64,000 nt of DNA from Macrocybe gigantea (taxonomy: Eukaryota > Basidiomycota > Agaricomycetes > Agaricales > Callistosporiaceae). The stretch covers positions 62,001 through 126,000 of the forward strand of contig SJRY01000113.1 in the NCBI GenBank assembly GCA_011319805.1, given 5' to 3'. A program made the translations under genes and the position numbers. The notes under the pieces are model-generated. The model did not search any database, had not been told where the DNA came from, and saw only the letters and a program-made list of their open reading frames with translations. This document shows, in pieces, positions 22,408-33,818 of the stretch; position 1 is the first letter of the stretch; every line of letters starts with the position of its first letter.

Positions 22408-24573
22408 ATGATTAGCGTGGCCAGTCTGCTTTGCACTTCTGCCCTGCTAGGTGCAGTATGCGCTGTCACCATCGGCCCAACTGCTCAGCTGGAGATTTCC
22501 AATGCCAACATTAGTCCGGATGGCTTTGAGAGAGGGTGCGTAGCTTTGATGTGGAAAAGGAAGCGCTTCTGGTCACAACTGCTAATCACATTGCCCGTAG
22601 AGCTGTTCTTGCCGGCAGGAGGTTTCCTGGACCGGTGATTCAAGGCGTCAAGGTACCACTACGTTTGCTTGACCAGCGAATCACTGTGCTAACTCTGTCA
22701 TCTTTCAGGGAAGCAGGTTCAAGCTCAACGTGGTCAATAGCCTTACGGATGATAGAATGCGCCGCAGTACCAGTATCGTGGGTTTCCCGCTTGAGCTTTG
22801 GAGCAAAGCGCTGACTCTCCGCGAGTAGCATTGGCACGGCATTCATCAATACGGAAGCAGCTGGGCCGACGGGACGAGCTTCGTGACGCAGTGTCCAATT
22901 GGTCCAGGCAACTCATTCCTTTACGATTTTGTGGTTCCTGATCAAGCTGGGACCTTCTGGTACCATTCGCATATGTGTTCGTGCGGTCAATCTCCCCGTA
23001 TAGCGGGTTTAATCTAAGGCGTCTTTGGTAGCTACTCAATATTGCGATGGATTACGTGGGGCGTTTATCGTCTACGACCCCCACGACCCTCATAAGGGTT
23101 TGTATGATGTAGATGACGGTGAGTGCGTTGTCGATAACTATGCAGTGTAGACTCACCCTCGGTTCAGAGTCGACCGTCATCACCTTAGCAGATTGGTACG
23201 TCTGTTCCGTGGAAGGAAATCAAATCATGTTGAAACCGAACTGAAATTCAGGTACCACGTCTATGCGAAGGATGCTTTGCCATTTGGCAGCCTTCCTCCT
23301 CAGTCTGCGGCTACTTTGATCAATGGAAAAGGACGATACTCAGGTGGTCCTTTAGTACCACTTTCTGTTATCAACGTCAAACGCTTCAAAAGGTATCGGT
23401 TCAGAATCGTCGCCATGTCTTGCGACCCGGACTTCACCTTCTCAATTGACCAACACAAATTGACCATAATCGAAGCCGACGGCGTCAATACCCTACCGCT
23501 CGAAGTCGATTCTCTCCAGATCTTCGCAGGTCAGCGCTATTCAGCGGTGTTGAAAGCTAATCAACCCGTCGGTAATTACTGGATACGGGCAAATCCCAAT
23601 GCTAGAGGCATACCTGGCTTCACGAATGGGACGAACTCGGCGATCCTTCGTTATGCCGGTGCCGCGGCCGCGGATCCAACTACGCCTGAACAGCCGAGCA
23701 TCAAGCCACTGAAGGAGACGGACCTTCATCCATTAACTAACCCGACTCCCCCTGGATTGCCTACTCCAGGCGGGGCTGACGTAGTGATCAACATCAAACA
23801 CAACTTCAACTTCAATACTTGGAAGTATGAAATGAACGGAGCAGCATTCATACCTCCAACTGCTCCTGTACTCCTGCAGATACTCAGCGGCGCCCAATCA
23901 GCTCAGGACCTGTTGCCTCGCGGCAGCATTTACGAACTTCCACGCAACAAAACGATCGAAATCTCGCTGCCTGGAACCGGTATTGAACTTGGTGGACCGG
24001 TGAGTTTCTTTCGTACTCGCCAGTGCGGCAGCGACCTACAGAACTTGTCAATAGCATCCTTTCCATCTGCACGGGGTAGGTGAACATAACGTCCGAGAGA
24101 AAACAGAGCCCTAAGGAATGCTGCAGCACGAATTTTACGTTGTGAGGAGCGCCGATTCTACCGCCTACAACTTCGTGAACCCGGTCCGTCGCGATACCAT
24201 CACGACAGGTCTTGCCGACAGCAACGCAACCATCCGCTTTGTGACCGACAATAGCGGGCCTTGGTTCTTACATTGGTGCGTAGCCGTCATTTCCAAGACA
24301 CGAAAATTTGCTAATCCACCACCCCATAGCCATATTGACTGGCACTTGGAACTGCATGTATTCTCCTTTCTTTGATGGTCCTTTTGGGCTGACGTGTTTC
24401 TTTTTCTAGTGGCCTCGCTGTCGTCTTTGCCGAAGATATACCAGGAATCAAGCAGAGCAGTCACCCCAGTAAGCGAGCCAATTGCGGTTGCAGAACCTAT
24501 CCCTAAACCATTGGCAGAATCTTGGGATCAGCTCTGCCCTAAATACGAGAAGTTACCGCCTGAATTGCAGTGA
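22408..24573 (+). CDS. Laccase, intact (Lac-5)
   Basis: The start at 22408 gives signal peptide [19 protein letters not shown], then [24 protein letters not shown] at 22830, WYHSHM at about 22960, a large exon from about 23251 to 24000 (YHVYAKDAL to IELGGP), HPFHLHG near 24058-24080, and [12 protein letters not shown] across 24274/24331. The intron splitting HLEL from GLAVV begins GC (GAACT then GCATGT), so it is a second type of GC-AG intron in the cluster. The T1 axial position is Leu. It is closer to Lac-3 than to Lac-4 in the central exon. The C-terminus [10 protein letters not shown] ends at 24573. No lesions were seen. Confidence 0.94.
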
Positions 24574-24971
24574 AGCGATTTCTACATAAGACAGCGGCGA
24601 TACTTGTGAACCTTACAATGCCGGACTATCCTTTTTCTCATCGTTCAACTGTGACTTCTAGCATCCTGTAGTTCATCCTTCGACTGGAAACCTTCACGGG
24701 CATATATACATCCGCAGAACGTGGTCTGGATTCTCATCTTCCTTTTAGTTGCCATTTATCTCACGGAATTCAATTCGTAAAGATCAACTGACTTCCCGTC
24801 CAATGTGAGAGTGTCGAGTGTCGGCTAATGCGGATCTCGGTCGGACCATTCTCATCCGCTCCCATTTCATATCGGATTGCCGTATCCCGTACTACCGCCT
24901 AGTTCCCATGACCGCGAGATAGGATTGAAAGGCGGATCCTGTCCAGTTTCTCTGCGTCCGTTCTCTACACC
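24574..24971. other. Intergenic, Lac-5 to aminotransferase gene
   Basis: About 400 bp holding the Lac-5 3' flank and the promoter of the class V aminotransferase. No gene was recognised. Confidence 0.5.
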
Positions 24972-26411
24972 ATGTCAACTCTCGACGTTGATAAGGCTCG
25001 ATCTCATTTCCCATCTTTAGCGTCGGGTTTTATCTATGCAGACAATGCTGGAGGGTCACAGATTTCGAAAGAGGCCATCGACTGTATCAATGATTATTAC
25101 TGCAACACCAACGTTCAGCTGGGCGCGGATTATTCCGTCTCCGTTCGCAGTTCGCAGAGAGTTTATGTTGAGGCCCCAAAGGAGATCCTAAAACTCATCA
25201 ATGCGGAGCACATAAATGAAATCGTCTTTTCAGCGAGCTCGTCTATGAACCTGGAAAATCTCGCGAGGGGATTGGACAATGATGTAAAGGAGGGCGACGA
25301 GCTGATCGTAACGGGCGAACACGAGAGTCAGTGTTTGTTTCGGTTCATTGATTGTAACATCTAATTGTTCTCACAGCAAATGCCGGTCCATGGAAGAAAC
25401 TTGCTGCTCGACGAGGAGCAATCATCAAATATTGGCCCCACGTACCAGTCCCAGGCAATAACCCCTACCAAGTCAAGCTCAGGGTCGAGGACTTGCTTCC
25501 CCTGATCTCCTCCAAGACTCGCCTCGTCGCGTTTACTGCCTGTTCAAACATACTTGGATCTATTGTCCCAGTGAAGGACGTCATTGCCGCAGTCAGGGCA
25601 GAAGCAAAGGCTAAAGGATCCCCCAAAGTCGAGATTTCCGTGGATTGCGTAGCTTATGCTCCACATCGGCTTATAGACGTCCGTGGATGGGACGTCGACT
25701 ATTGCGTTTTCTCTGTTTACAAGGCATTCCCTTGTTTCTCTTTAGTCCTGCGATAGTTATGCTGAAGGTATACCTGAAACAGGTGTATGGCCCCCATACG
25801 TCTGTCCTGTACGTTCGGAAAGAGGCCCTCGAACACTCAGTCTCTTCGATAAACCATCACTTCTTGTCAGAGAATTCGAGCCCTTACAAGATCCAGCCAG
25901 GAGGTCCTGGCTATGAGCTCGTCTATGGCACCACGGGCATTATGCCGTATCTCCACTCCTTGACGCCTTCCAACGATCTTCACAAGAGCTTCGAAGCCAT
26001 TGCAAATCACGAACAAACCTTGATTCGACCTTTGCTGAAGTTCTTGACCGATCCGAAACAACGCGAAAGAGGTGTCCGGGTCGTCGGAGATGAAGAACCC
26101 GGACTTACTCGAGTTCCGACTATATGCTTCGTCGTAGTGGGGCAGAATTCGATCCAGAGCAAGGAAGTGGTTCGGCGGTTTGATGAGAAAGGCGGAGTAA
26201 GTGTCGGTCGCGGCCGCTTAATCCGGAACTGCTAAAGCGCCTCGGGTAGGTTGGTATTCGTTACGGTCATTTCTACGCCTACTCTCTTGTCGCTGGGCTA
26301 CAACCGCCTCTTGATCCCGACGACGGCGTCGTCCGAATTTCCCTTGTTCATTACAATACCGTGAAGGAAGTGGAAACGATTATCAACGTTCTTGAGGAGA
26401 TATTAGGGTAA
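24972..26411 (+). CDS. Class V aminotransferase / cysteine-desulfurase-like PLP enzyme
   Basis: Four exons (24972-25326, 25377-25723, 25783-26196, 26250-26411) join in frame to 425 aa. Family features: N-terminal YADNAGGSQ, the HExNAGPW block created at the first splice junction, and SVYKVYGPH, where the Lys is the expected PLP Schiff-base residue. The C-terminus GIRYGHFYA is followed by RISLVHYNT. This matches the SufS/CsdA-like group often annotated as cysteine desulfurase family protein. Members may also act as C-S or C-N lyases, so the substrate is not assignable. No targeting signal is seen, so it is probably cytosolic. The intron at 25724 starts with GC (AAG then GCATTC). It converges on the 2OG oxygenase, whose stop lies about 100 bp away. 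Confidence 0.88.
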
Positions 26412-26513
26412 CGCTGGGAGGATGCCGAACCATTTCAAGCGGAGGCGTTAGAGAGAAAAAAGGCATAGTGTGATTCCATACAACGTTTGGAACAGAGAGA
26501 CACGAAATTTTTT

Positions 26514-28080
26514 TTAGTTGTAGTGACGAACAACCACTCCGTTGATGTACTCTTCCTCCACCCCTTTCTTCTTTCCCGCATGCAATGTGGTCTGGCCGTA
26601 AGCAGAAATTCGGCCTTTACTCCACTCTTCCATCGTCGGAGCATCCTTGTCGTCGACGCGCCGGACTACGTTGAAGCGCTGCAGGACTGGGCTCTCCATC
26701 ATAGGAACCAGTTTAACATCGTCGTTGGTCAAAGCGAAATAAAATACTCCGAGGCGAGGCACGTTGCGTTGATCGGTAGGCGGTTGTACGACGCGATGGA
26801 TCGTGCCCTTGTAAAAGCCTCCAGTCAAGAATTCGATCGCCTCGCCTGCATTGACAACCTATGTCATATTTTCAGCGCAAGATACAGTGAAAAGTGGTCT
26901 GCGGCATACGAGAGCGTTGTCCATATGCTTAACCCATTTCCATCGACCTTCAGGAGTCATGATCTGGAGCGCAGAAACAGGCTGACTCCACAAAATAGTC
27001 AAACTACCGAAGTCTGCGGATATACCGGTAAGACAAATGCCACAAAGCAACGAGTGATGACCAACCAGTGTGCCCCTTTAGCCAGACGTTCTTCGTCTTC
27101 AACTCATCGTCAGCGGTTCGAGGGTAACTCCAAGTTCAATATCGTAGGCGAACGGCTCATCGGAGGACACTACTATCGACTTACTATTTCATAAACCGGA
27201 CTGCAAAGTGTCTGTCAGGTGTTTCCTTCAAGCTGGGAAGGTGGACAAAACTCACTCCATGTATCCGAGGGGTCTTTGAACCCATGTTGGTTGGCAAACG
27301 TATCTTCGGGAAGTTCTAAGCTGAGCGCTAACAGCCTGCGAGGCAGAATGAATGCATGGAATTGTCAAGGGCATGGAAAAGGCCTACTTGAGCAAGGGAA
27401 GGAGGACGTTGAAGTGATTGTGCCGCGCGAACGCGTCTATCTCTGGGAGGAAGGGACGTAATACTTCGGGATGCTCTCTTTTCGTAATGTCCTTGTTAAC
27501 TGTAGGGAATTCAATCGATGGCCTTTATGTTTGAAGAGCGGGATGCGTACGATTATAGTGCTCCAGTTGGTCGCGCACACCGGCGTCGATGTGCTACGGC
27601 TTTGTCAGTAGCCCAGATAAAGCAACGGCTTGACCATTACCCAAAATTGCCTCAGCTTGTAACCTTGATAGCTTCCTATCTCCTTGATTGGAGCAAGGTA
27701 TTTTTGTTTTTCTTCATCTTTCACACTGGAGAAGGGAATGTCCGCAATGTCGAAAATCCTATTGGTCTGTATAAATGGACACTGTCAATTACCGCATTGC
27801 AGTGGCATCTGCACTTACTTGTTCTTGCGTGTAACCATGATTGATCACGTAAAAGAATCCAACAGTCGATAGGGCGGCCTTTACGTCGACGATGAGCTGG
27901 GCATGTCCTTCAGGAGTCTTAAGTTTCTCTAGGTCGATAATCGCAAGGTCCGCGAACTCCACTGAGAAAAGGGTGGTATGAGCGAGAAAAACTTTTCTTT
28001 AGCGGCATAGACCAACAATCTTCTTTTGTAGGAGGGGGATGAACATAGTGAGGCGTCTCGGGGTACACAGTGCCTGGCAT
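26514..28080 (-). CDS. 2-oxoglutarate/Fe(II)-dependent oxygenase, isopenicillin-N-synthase-like
   Basis: The start at 28080 gives MPGTVYPETPHYV. Spliced exons then read FADLAIIDLEKL and ALSTVGFFYVINHGY (DIOX_N domain), GHTDFGSLTILW with the HxD iron ligands, and TIHRVVQP with the distal His, followed by RLGVFYFALTND with the 2OG-binding Arg. The C-terminus is RHYN at 26514. At least eight introns were placed; all keep frame. The fold hydroxylates or desaturates small molecules in the cytosol; the substrate is unknown. Neighbours (PLP enzyme, FAD monooxygenase at 30550) make a small secondary-metabolism group possible but not shown. Confidence 0.88.
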
Positions 28081-28445
28081 GACGATGGAATGATGCAGTC
28101 AAACGACAGCTGGGAGCCATCTTATAGTGCATCACAGATGAATAATACGGCCTAACGTTGAGACAGGACTGGGAGACAGGAAGCGCTAAAGAATTCGACT
28201 CCACGTCTTCTCTGTGCTAGATGTGCTTCCTGCCGATGGGCCGGAGAGTGCTACTCACGATCAGGACTTAAAGTACGGACGGGAATCAACTTGAGAGGTC
28301 ATGGGGCTGCCATCGGCCCCTGTTCGGCGAAGTGTAGGTGACGGCAGAGAAGCTTCCGGCAGTGTGGTGGTTCAAACCGACCTGCACTCGACGAAACAGG
28401 CTGACGCCACTTGTTATGATGAGTACACGAGTTGTAGTCAAAAGA
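28081..28445. other. Promoter of the 2OG oxygenase / 3' flank of the Kre9-like gene
   Basis: About 365 bp between two minus-strand genes. It must carry the oxygenase promoter. No further coding exon was found here. Confidence 0.45.
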
Positions 28446-29184
28446 CTAGCTCTTGATAGAGAAGATAGGCGAGAAGTTGCCCGAGTCACCAAAAACTAAC
28501 GAGGAGTTGACTCGATAAGGGCCCAAAACGTGATCGGTCAAGCTATACGCACGAACGACCTGATAGTCATCGCCGTCAACCACCCAAGGTACGGTGACCT
28601 CTATGCGACCACGAAGGATAGAGAAGCCCGCCGCAAGGATCACTGTAGCGACAACGAGCATTAGGAATTATTTTGCGCATCCTGCTTCCGGGGAGATTTC
28701 TGACGTACACGGTGTCGTTAGGCCCCCTTTCCGTAACATAACTCGTCCAATTTTGTTAGTAATGTTAACAGGAGGATTTGAAGTGTCCCTGAAGGTTGCG
28801 AACGTATATGATTAGGCGACACTGTCAGTAACTAGAGACATACCAGGTCACATTGTGGTGTTGATTGATTTTCCAGACCGTGCCGTTGTGTGGATAGAGG
28901 ATAGGAGGAACATACACGTCCCTAGTACCGAGTGAAATGCTCGATGATACTGTCCAAGCTAAGCATAGCAGAAGAAATACGGCAAAATGAAGCGGCTCAT
29001 CCGTAAGGAGGCGTAGGAGATGGATGGGCTCGACGAGGCCTAGCCGCCTAAAGCTGTCTAATGGAGAGAACTCCGTGTGTCTTGCATTCCACAGACGAAA
29101 AAAGGAGTGTGATGGATGGGTCCCATGATAACTCACGCGGACCGAACGGAATGCTACGCTCAACGAACTTTCCTCCAGCCCCAT
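28446..29184 (-). CDS. Kre9/Knh1-like N-terminal domain secreted or membrane protein
   Basis: Spliced minus-strand exons read VYVPPILYPHNGTVWKI, HNVTWDTSNPPVNITNKIG, LTTPLILAAGFSILRGRIEV, then DDYQVVLFGDSGNFSP and the C-terminus FSIKS. The order Pro-rich entry, TxWxxxxxHNVTWDTS, GRIEVTVPWV and GDSGNFSPxFxI is that of the small Kre9/Knh1-like (Ser-Thr-rich, often GPI-linked) secreted proteins common in Agaricomycetes. They are thought to act in the cell wall. A hydrophobic run FAVFLLLCLAWTVSSS precedes the domain but has no ATG directly before it. The nearest in-frame ATG (29184) would add about 70 residues, so the true first exon is uncertain. No GPI signal follows FSIKS. Confidence 0.7.
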
Positions 29185-30549
29185 CACGTGTCCGACAGAC
29201 GGAATTAGGACAAGTATATGGGAATCGAGCCGAAGTATCCCTGAAACGATTCGTGGCGGTCACAATAACGAGCCGTTGGGAGCAATGTCGAACCGACGAG
29301 GATGCTTTACAGGATGCTTTACAATGTTGCTAAGTCAATACGATTCTTATCATTCAGAAATCATAGTAGTACAAACCCAAGGATTATAGAAAATCTGGCC
29401 TCAACTGCGCCGTGACTCTGGTTGAGCAACAACTTGGGTTGATCGGTCTCAGACAGCGCGCATAGGTTGCGGTGAGTGTTTCACGTTAGCCTGTTGCAAT
29501 ATCGTCCACACCTAGCCCTGGAATTGTCCTGGTCCCGACACGAAGTAAAACAAACGAGGTGGCCAGGAAAGGATGTCAGCGACAGCGACGGAGGAGACTG
29601 AGAGTGGAAATTTTGGTCATCGTGGGACATTACGGCAATGCAAGCGATTCATGTTATGTTCTCTCAGTATCTCAACATAGGCCAGAGTCATTTTTTCCAA
29701 GGCGTCCAACGCCAGGTTCGTGTCTCCTCGTCTTCTAATTCGAGCTTTCAGCAAGCTATATAATTGCGGCCGCAAAACACCTTTCATTCGTTGCACTGCT
29801 TTGGTCGGTTACACCTCCTAATTATGGACGTCTATAACAGCATTGGGAGGAAATCATTTTGATTGTTCCTTTTTGCCAATGCCATTCGCTACTGCAAGGT
29901 CATGATATCCTTTGCAGATCTTCAGGAAACCAAGATTTACGATTGACATGGGTGGGAGCGGTGGAGTTGATGATGAATCAACATTTATGTTCAGCCTGCA
30001 GCATGTCGGTGAGGAATCGTCGCATTCTTGGATCCGTGAGGTATCTGATTTATGGTAAGTGGAGCTTGTTGTTCCGCTGGTAGCTTTGAACGGTAGGCCC
30101 TTGGAACATACGCTGGCCTCAACGAAAACTGCTAACTCCATTCAAAGATTTCCTTTTTTGATTGCCGATCCGTACTCATTTGAATTGGGGTAACATCTGT
30201 CAGTCAAGCCACTGGTTATGTGCTATCTTGACTAACATACACATTCAGGGCGCGCAGGATCTGGAACCTCTGAACGAGGCATTTGGACATGAAATTACGA
30301 CGCCCATGAGCCCATCGGTAACTAATTCGTGCACTCATTCACATCGTCTCCTTTAAACTCAGGGTATGCTAGTCCAGACCGTTATGTTCTGCGGGTTGGC
30401 TGGGAGGATAAGGGAGCGTTCAAAGCTCCGAGTTGATGGGATCAGCCGCTGTCTATGATATCCAACATCCGTTGAAAAGAGGCACGGGCATATAAATGGC
30501 GCGGTCGGATCCAAACCGTTTGACAACCTCTTTCTTAAACGACAACGAC
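29185..30549. other. Intergenic 1.4 kb with a possible unrecognised small spliced gene
   Basis: Between 29948 and about 30350 (+) a series of open segments with good splice sites can be read: MGGSGGVDDESTFMFSL...VSDL, then a gtaagt donor at 30056, then FPFLIADPYSFEL and EPLNEAFGHEITTPMSPS. The phases do not close cleanly and no family was recognised, so no CDS is called. A minus-strand 95-codon open frame overlaps it (29854-30141). The right end carries the FAD monooxygenase promoter. Confidence 0.3.
30491..30496 (+). promoter_or_regulatory. TATA box of FAD monooxygenase
   Basis: TATAAA about 55 bp upstream of the ATG at 30550. Confidence 0.45.
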
Positions 30550-32430
30550 ATGGGCGGGAAAAAGTTTCGTGTGGCTATCTGGTAGGAGACCGTCCAATCT
30601 ACCAATTCAGTATACTTCATGGTCATAACAGCGGTGGTGGCATTGGGGGTCTTGCAACTGCAGGTAACGGCAAATACAACACGTCTCACAGCGCTGTCTG
30701 AACGTCAATTTTTAGTTGCGTTGTCCAAATACCCTGACATCGACGTCGACATCTACGAAGCGGCGACAGAGTTCGCCGAAGTCGGCGCTGGCATTGGCGT
30801 ATGGCCTCGCGTTTGGAAGATTCTCGATCATCTTGGCCTTGGGGACGACCTTACCCGTGTAACGCGTTTGAAACCCTCTTACGATCTCTGTACGAACTCG
30901 TTCCTTGTTCGCTTTTTCCAACCATTCAACAGCCCGGTAGCGGATTCATTCATCTTTAGGAAAAGCGATCAGCCGGAAGGCGTCAACTTCTATAAGCTTC
31001 AAACCCAAGGTAAACCAGCTCTTCCAAGCCCTTAGGTGGAGCGGCTCACAACCTTCGAACAGGTACCTTCCTCCGCTACCACAGACCGGATTTCCTGGAA
31101 GTGCTTCTGGCACACCTACCAAAGTCCTACGGCACATATTTCTCCCACCGACTGCAATCGTACACCAGAGAGCCCTCTGGACAGTACCGACTCGAATTCG
31201 CAAATGGCAAGATCACAACCTGCGACATCATTGTCGGGTCTGACGGTATCAAGTCTGCCGTACGACGGTCATTTTTGACCGAACAGGCAAAAATTGCAGC
31301 TGCGAAAGGCAACTGGCAAGAATCGGAGCATCTCCTCAACAGCATTGACCCCGAGTGGACCGGAATCGTTGCATACAGATCGCTCGTCTCAACGGAAAAG
31401 CTGAAAGCTTATCGCGATGCGCACCCTCACGAAAAGATCCGAGTCCCAGAACCGAACACTATTCCGACAATGGTGCGTAGCCATTTGGCGTCGTTTCAGC
31501 GCTTTACTGATGATGCCGCTCAGTACATGGGGCAACATGTGGTAAGCATCATGTCACGGACCTGAAGAGCGCGCCGCTCACATTGCATCAGAATGTGGTG
31601 GTATATCCTATATCATCGGGGCGGCTTATCAACGTCGGCGCCTTTCACGCCAGGGACGAGCTGGCAGGTACACCATTCCCTGGCCCGTGGGTCATCAACG
31701 TCGAGAAGGACGAATTGTTGGCAAAGCATGCTCACTGGGAACCGGAACTCAAGGCCATTCTGCACGTAAGAGGATTGTGGTTCTTGCAATGCAGCTCAGG
31801 CTGATTCTGTCTCAGTGTATCGACAAAGTGTCGAGATGGGCTGTTCATGCCTCCAAGCCATTGAAATCCTGGGCATTTGGGAATGTGGTTCTTCTTGGCG
31901 ATGCAGTGAGTGAAATCGATGATATCATGTAGATTGACAAGACTGGACAGTCGTTCTTTGATAGGCGCATGCGATGTCACCCCAACAAGCATCTGGTGCT
32001 GGACAGGCGATTGAGGTCGATTTCCGAATCCGTCATTTGCGTGCCTGGCTGACCAGTTTTCCAGGATGCATATGTCCTAGCGACATTGCTTGGCCACCGG
32101 CTTACGACGATGGACAACGTTTCACGTGCTCTAGCTATCTATAACACCATCCGGCGGCCCATCGCCATGGAAGTCGCGGACAGGTCGCTGCTAAATGGAA
32201 TGCTCTTTGGCTTGCAACTTCCTGGCGTCTCAGTGGAGAAGAATCCCGAACGGTTACCCGAGCTCGGGAATGCGATCAAAGAAAATTGGAAATGGAGTAC
32301 GTGCACTGTAATTATGACTTCATTCATCTGTGCTCATATTCTTCCAGCGTGGTCTACCACTCTCGACGAACCGGTTGCAGAAGCTGTCCGGATGTTGGAG
32401 AGCGAGTTCGCTCCTCGTCCACACCTTTAG
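30550..32430 (+). CDS. FAD-dependent monooxygenase (salicylate-hydroxylase-like)
   Basis: Exon 1 (30550-30581) plus a short second exon give MGGKKFRVAICGGGIGGLATA, the N-terminal GxGxxG Rossmann motif for FAD. Further exons read DIYEAATEFAEVGAGIGVW, RKSDQPEGVNFYKL, LRYHRPDFLEVLLAHL, GSDGIKSAVR (the DG motif) and GDAAHAMSPQQASGAGQ (the second FAD/ribityl motif), ending PRPHL at 32430. This is the single-component flavoprotein hydroxylase group that includes salicylate hydroxylases; it uses NAD(P)H and O2 to hydroxylate aromatic or related substrates. A stretch after LKPSYD (CTNSFLVRFFQPFNS) looks like a retained intron or insertion, but removing it creates a stop, so it is left in. Cytosolic, substrate unknown. 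Confidence 0.87.
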
Positions 32431-32553
32431 TTACAATACACGATAACGCTTACTGTATCATAGCCGTGATGTGTCATGAGTCTTAATCTATTTGGTCGTT
32501 ATTTCTGAGTATGCTGATAGTGTGAATGGTGCATAATGTACATTGCAGGGAGA

Positions 32554-33818
32554 TCACAGTCCTGAATACAGATCTGACTCGACAACAGACGTTAAAATCA
32601 CAGGCGTTTCACCTATCCTAGTAGGTATCGGAGGCAGGCGTTCTAGATTTATAATGAGTCGGCAACCCTGAAGAAGGTTTTACTACACAAGAAGGAAGAG
32701 CGAAAAAGGATAATTACAGCCGATGACGTGAAGGACAAAAACCAGCTGCCATGTGAGAGAGAATATCAGTGCGGGGCGAAGAGGAAGAAATAAGAGCATG
32801 CCATACAAGTAGCAGATTTGAGAATATGCACAGCTAGCAAATGTGGTTACCACTGTTGCCAGTGACGAGACTAATCATAGTGTCAGAGACAACAAGCACC
32901 ACAAGCATGGCGGACGTACGAAAAAGAGCCAGAAACGCCACCAACCCGTCCCGAACAAGGAGACTCAATATCGGAGCTCCTGATATTCCACGTTCGACCA
33001 GAATGCGATACTTCACCAATGTGAGGGCCAGTATTGTGGTCTGCGATACAATAGCAACGATTCTTTTTGCCGGATCAGTATCAAGCTTTTCAAAGGACTG
33101 TTAAAATTTACCCAAGGTATGTGAATGAACTAGGCGCGAGGGCGTCCGGTGCTGTGGAGGAGAAATTCCCGCTGGGGAGGCTGAGAAAGATGCCGATGAT
33201 CGTGGATATCACCTCGCCTGCGAGCAGACAGGAAAATCCAATCAAAATCAACCGGTTTTTGCTGTACAGAGCATAGACTATTGCAGATCAGCTTGGGCAA
33301 CCATTATTGACCAGAAGGATGTGACCTACCTCTTGCCATGAGCATGAATTCAACGCCGGCGAGCAACAACAGGCCGACAGCGACTTGACACACAAACCAT
33401 CTCCTCAGGGATTCCTGGACCGCGTCAGACTTGCGGACAAGGGACATCTGGACCGCTTGATTGCTCCTAAGACGAAAGTTTGAGGCTGCTCCGAAACGGA
33501 TGGAACGTACAGTACACACAGCTGTATGACGATGGCGAAGTATCGGGTGAACAAGAACTGCCATTTGATCCAGGAATTGTTGAGTTTTCTGTTGAAGACG
33601 ATAGGCAAATGAAGAACGGCATGCACAGCGTGAAGGACATACCCCCAAATAATCTCGATCTCGTCGTCTAAAGTGATGATGCCATCGTAAATCAAGAACG
33701 CGAGCGACGCAGCTAGTCCCATGCAGAATCAGCATCAGATTGCCATCCGAAGGACGTAAGGACAAGGTCTGAGCTCACTGCTGCTGTAGCCTGTGATCTG
33801 CAGCACCTGGTTCTGCAT
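32554..33818 (-). CDS. DUF6533 domain integral membrane protein
   Basis: The start at 33818 gives MQNQVLQITGYSSTASLAF, then YDGIITLDDEIEIIW, KLNNSWIKWQFLFTRYF, VGLLLLAGVEFMLMARVY, RLILIGFSCLLAGEVISTI, IVAIVSQTTILALTLVKYR, LLVRDGLVAFLALF and the terminal GCRLIINLERLP. The order of several hydrophobic segments, the N-terminal TLDDE...IW block and the C-terminal RLILNLR-like motif are those of basidiomycete DUF6533 proteins. These are predicted multi-pass membrane proteins of unknown function. At least seven introns were placed. The last one (after FSLTWQL) has a weak donor, and the intron after FTYLG removes an otherwise in-frame TAA. It is tail-to-tail with the FAD monooxygenase (123 bp between stops). 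Confidence 0.8.
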
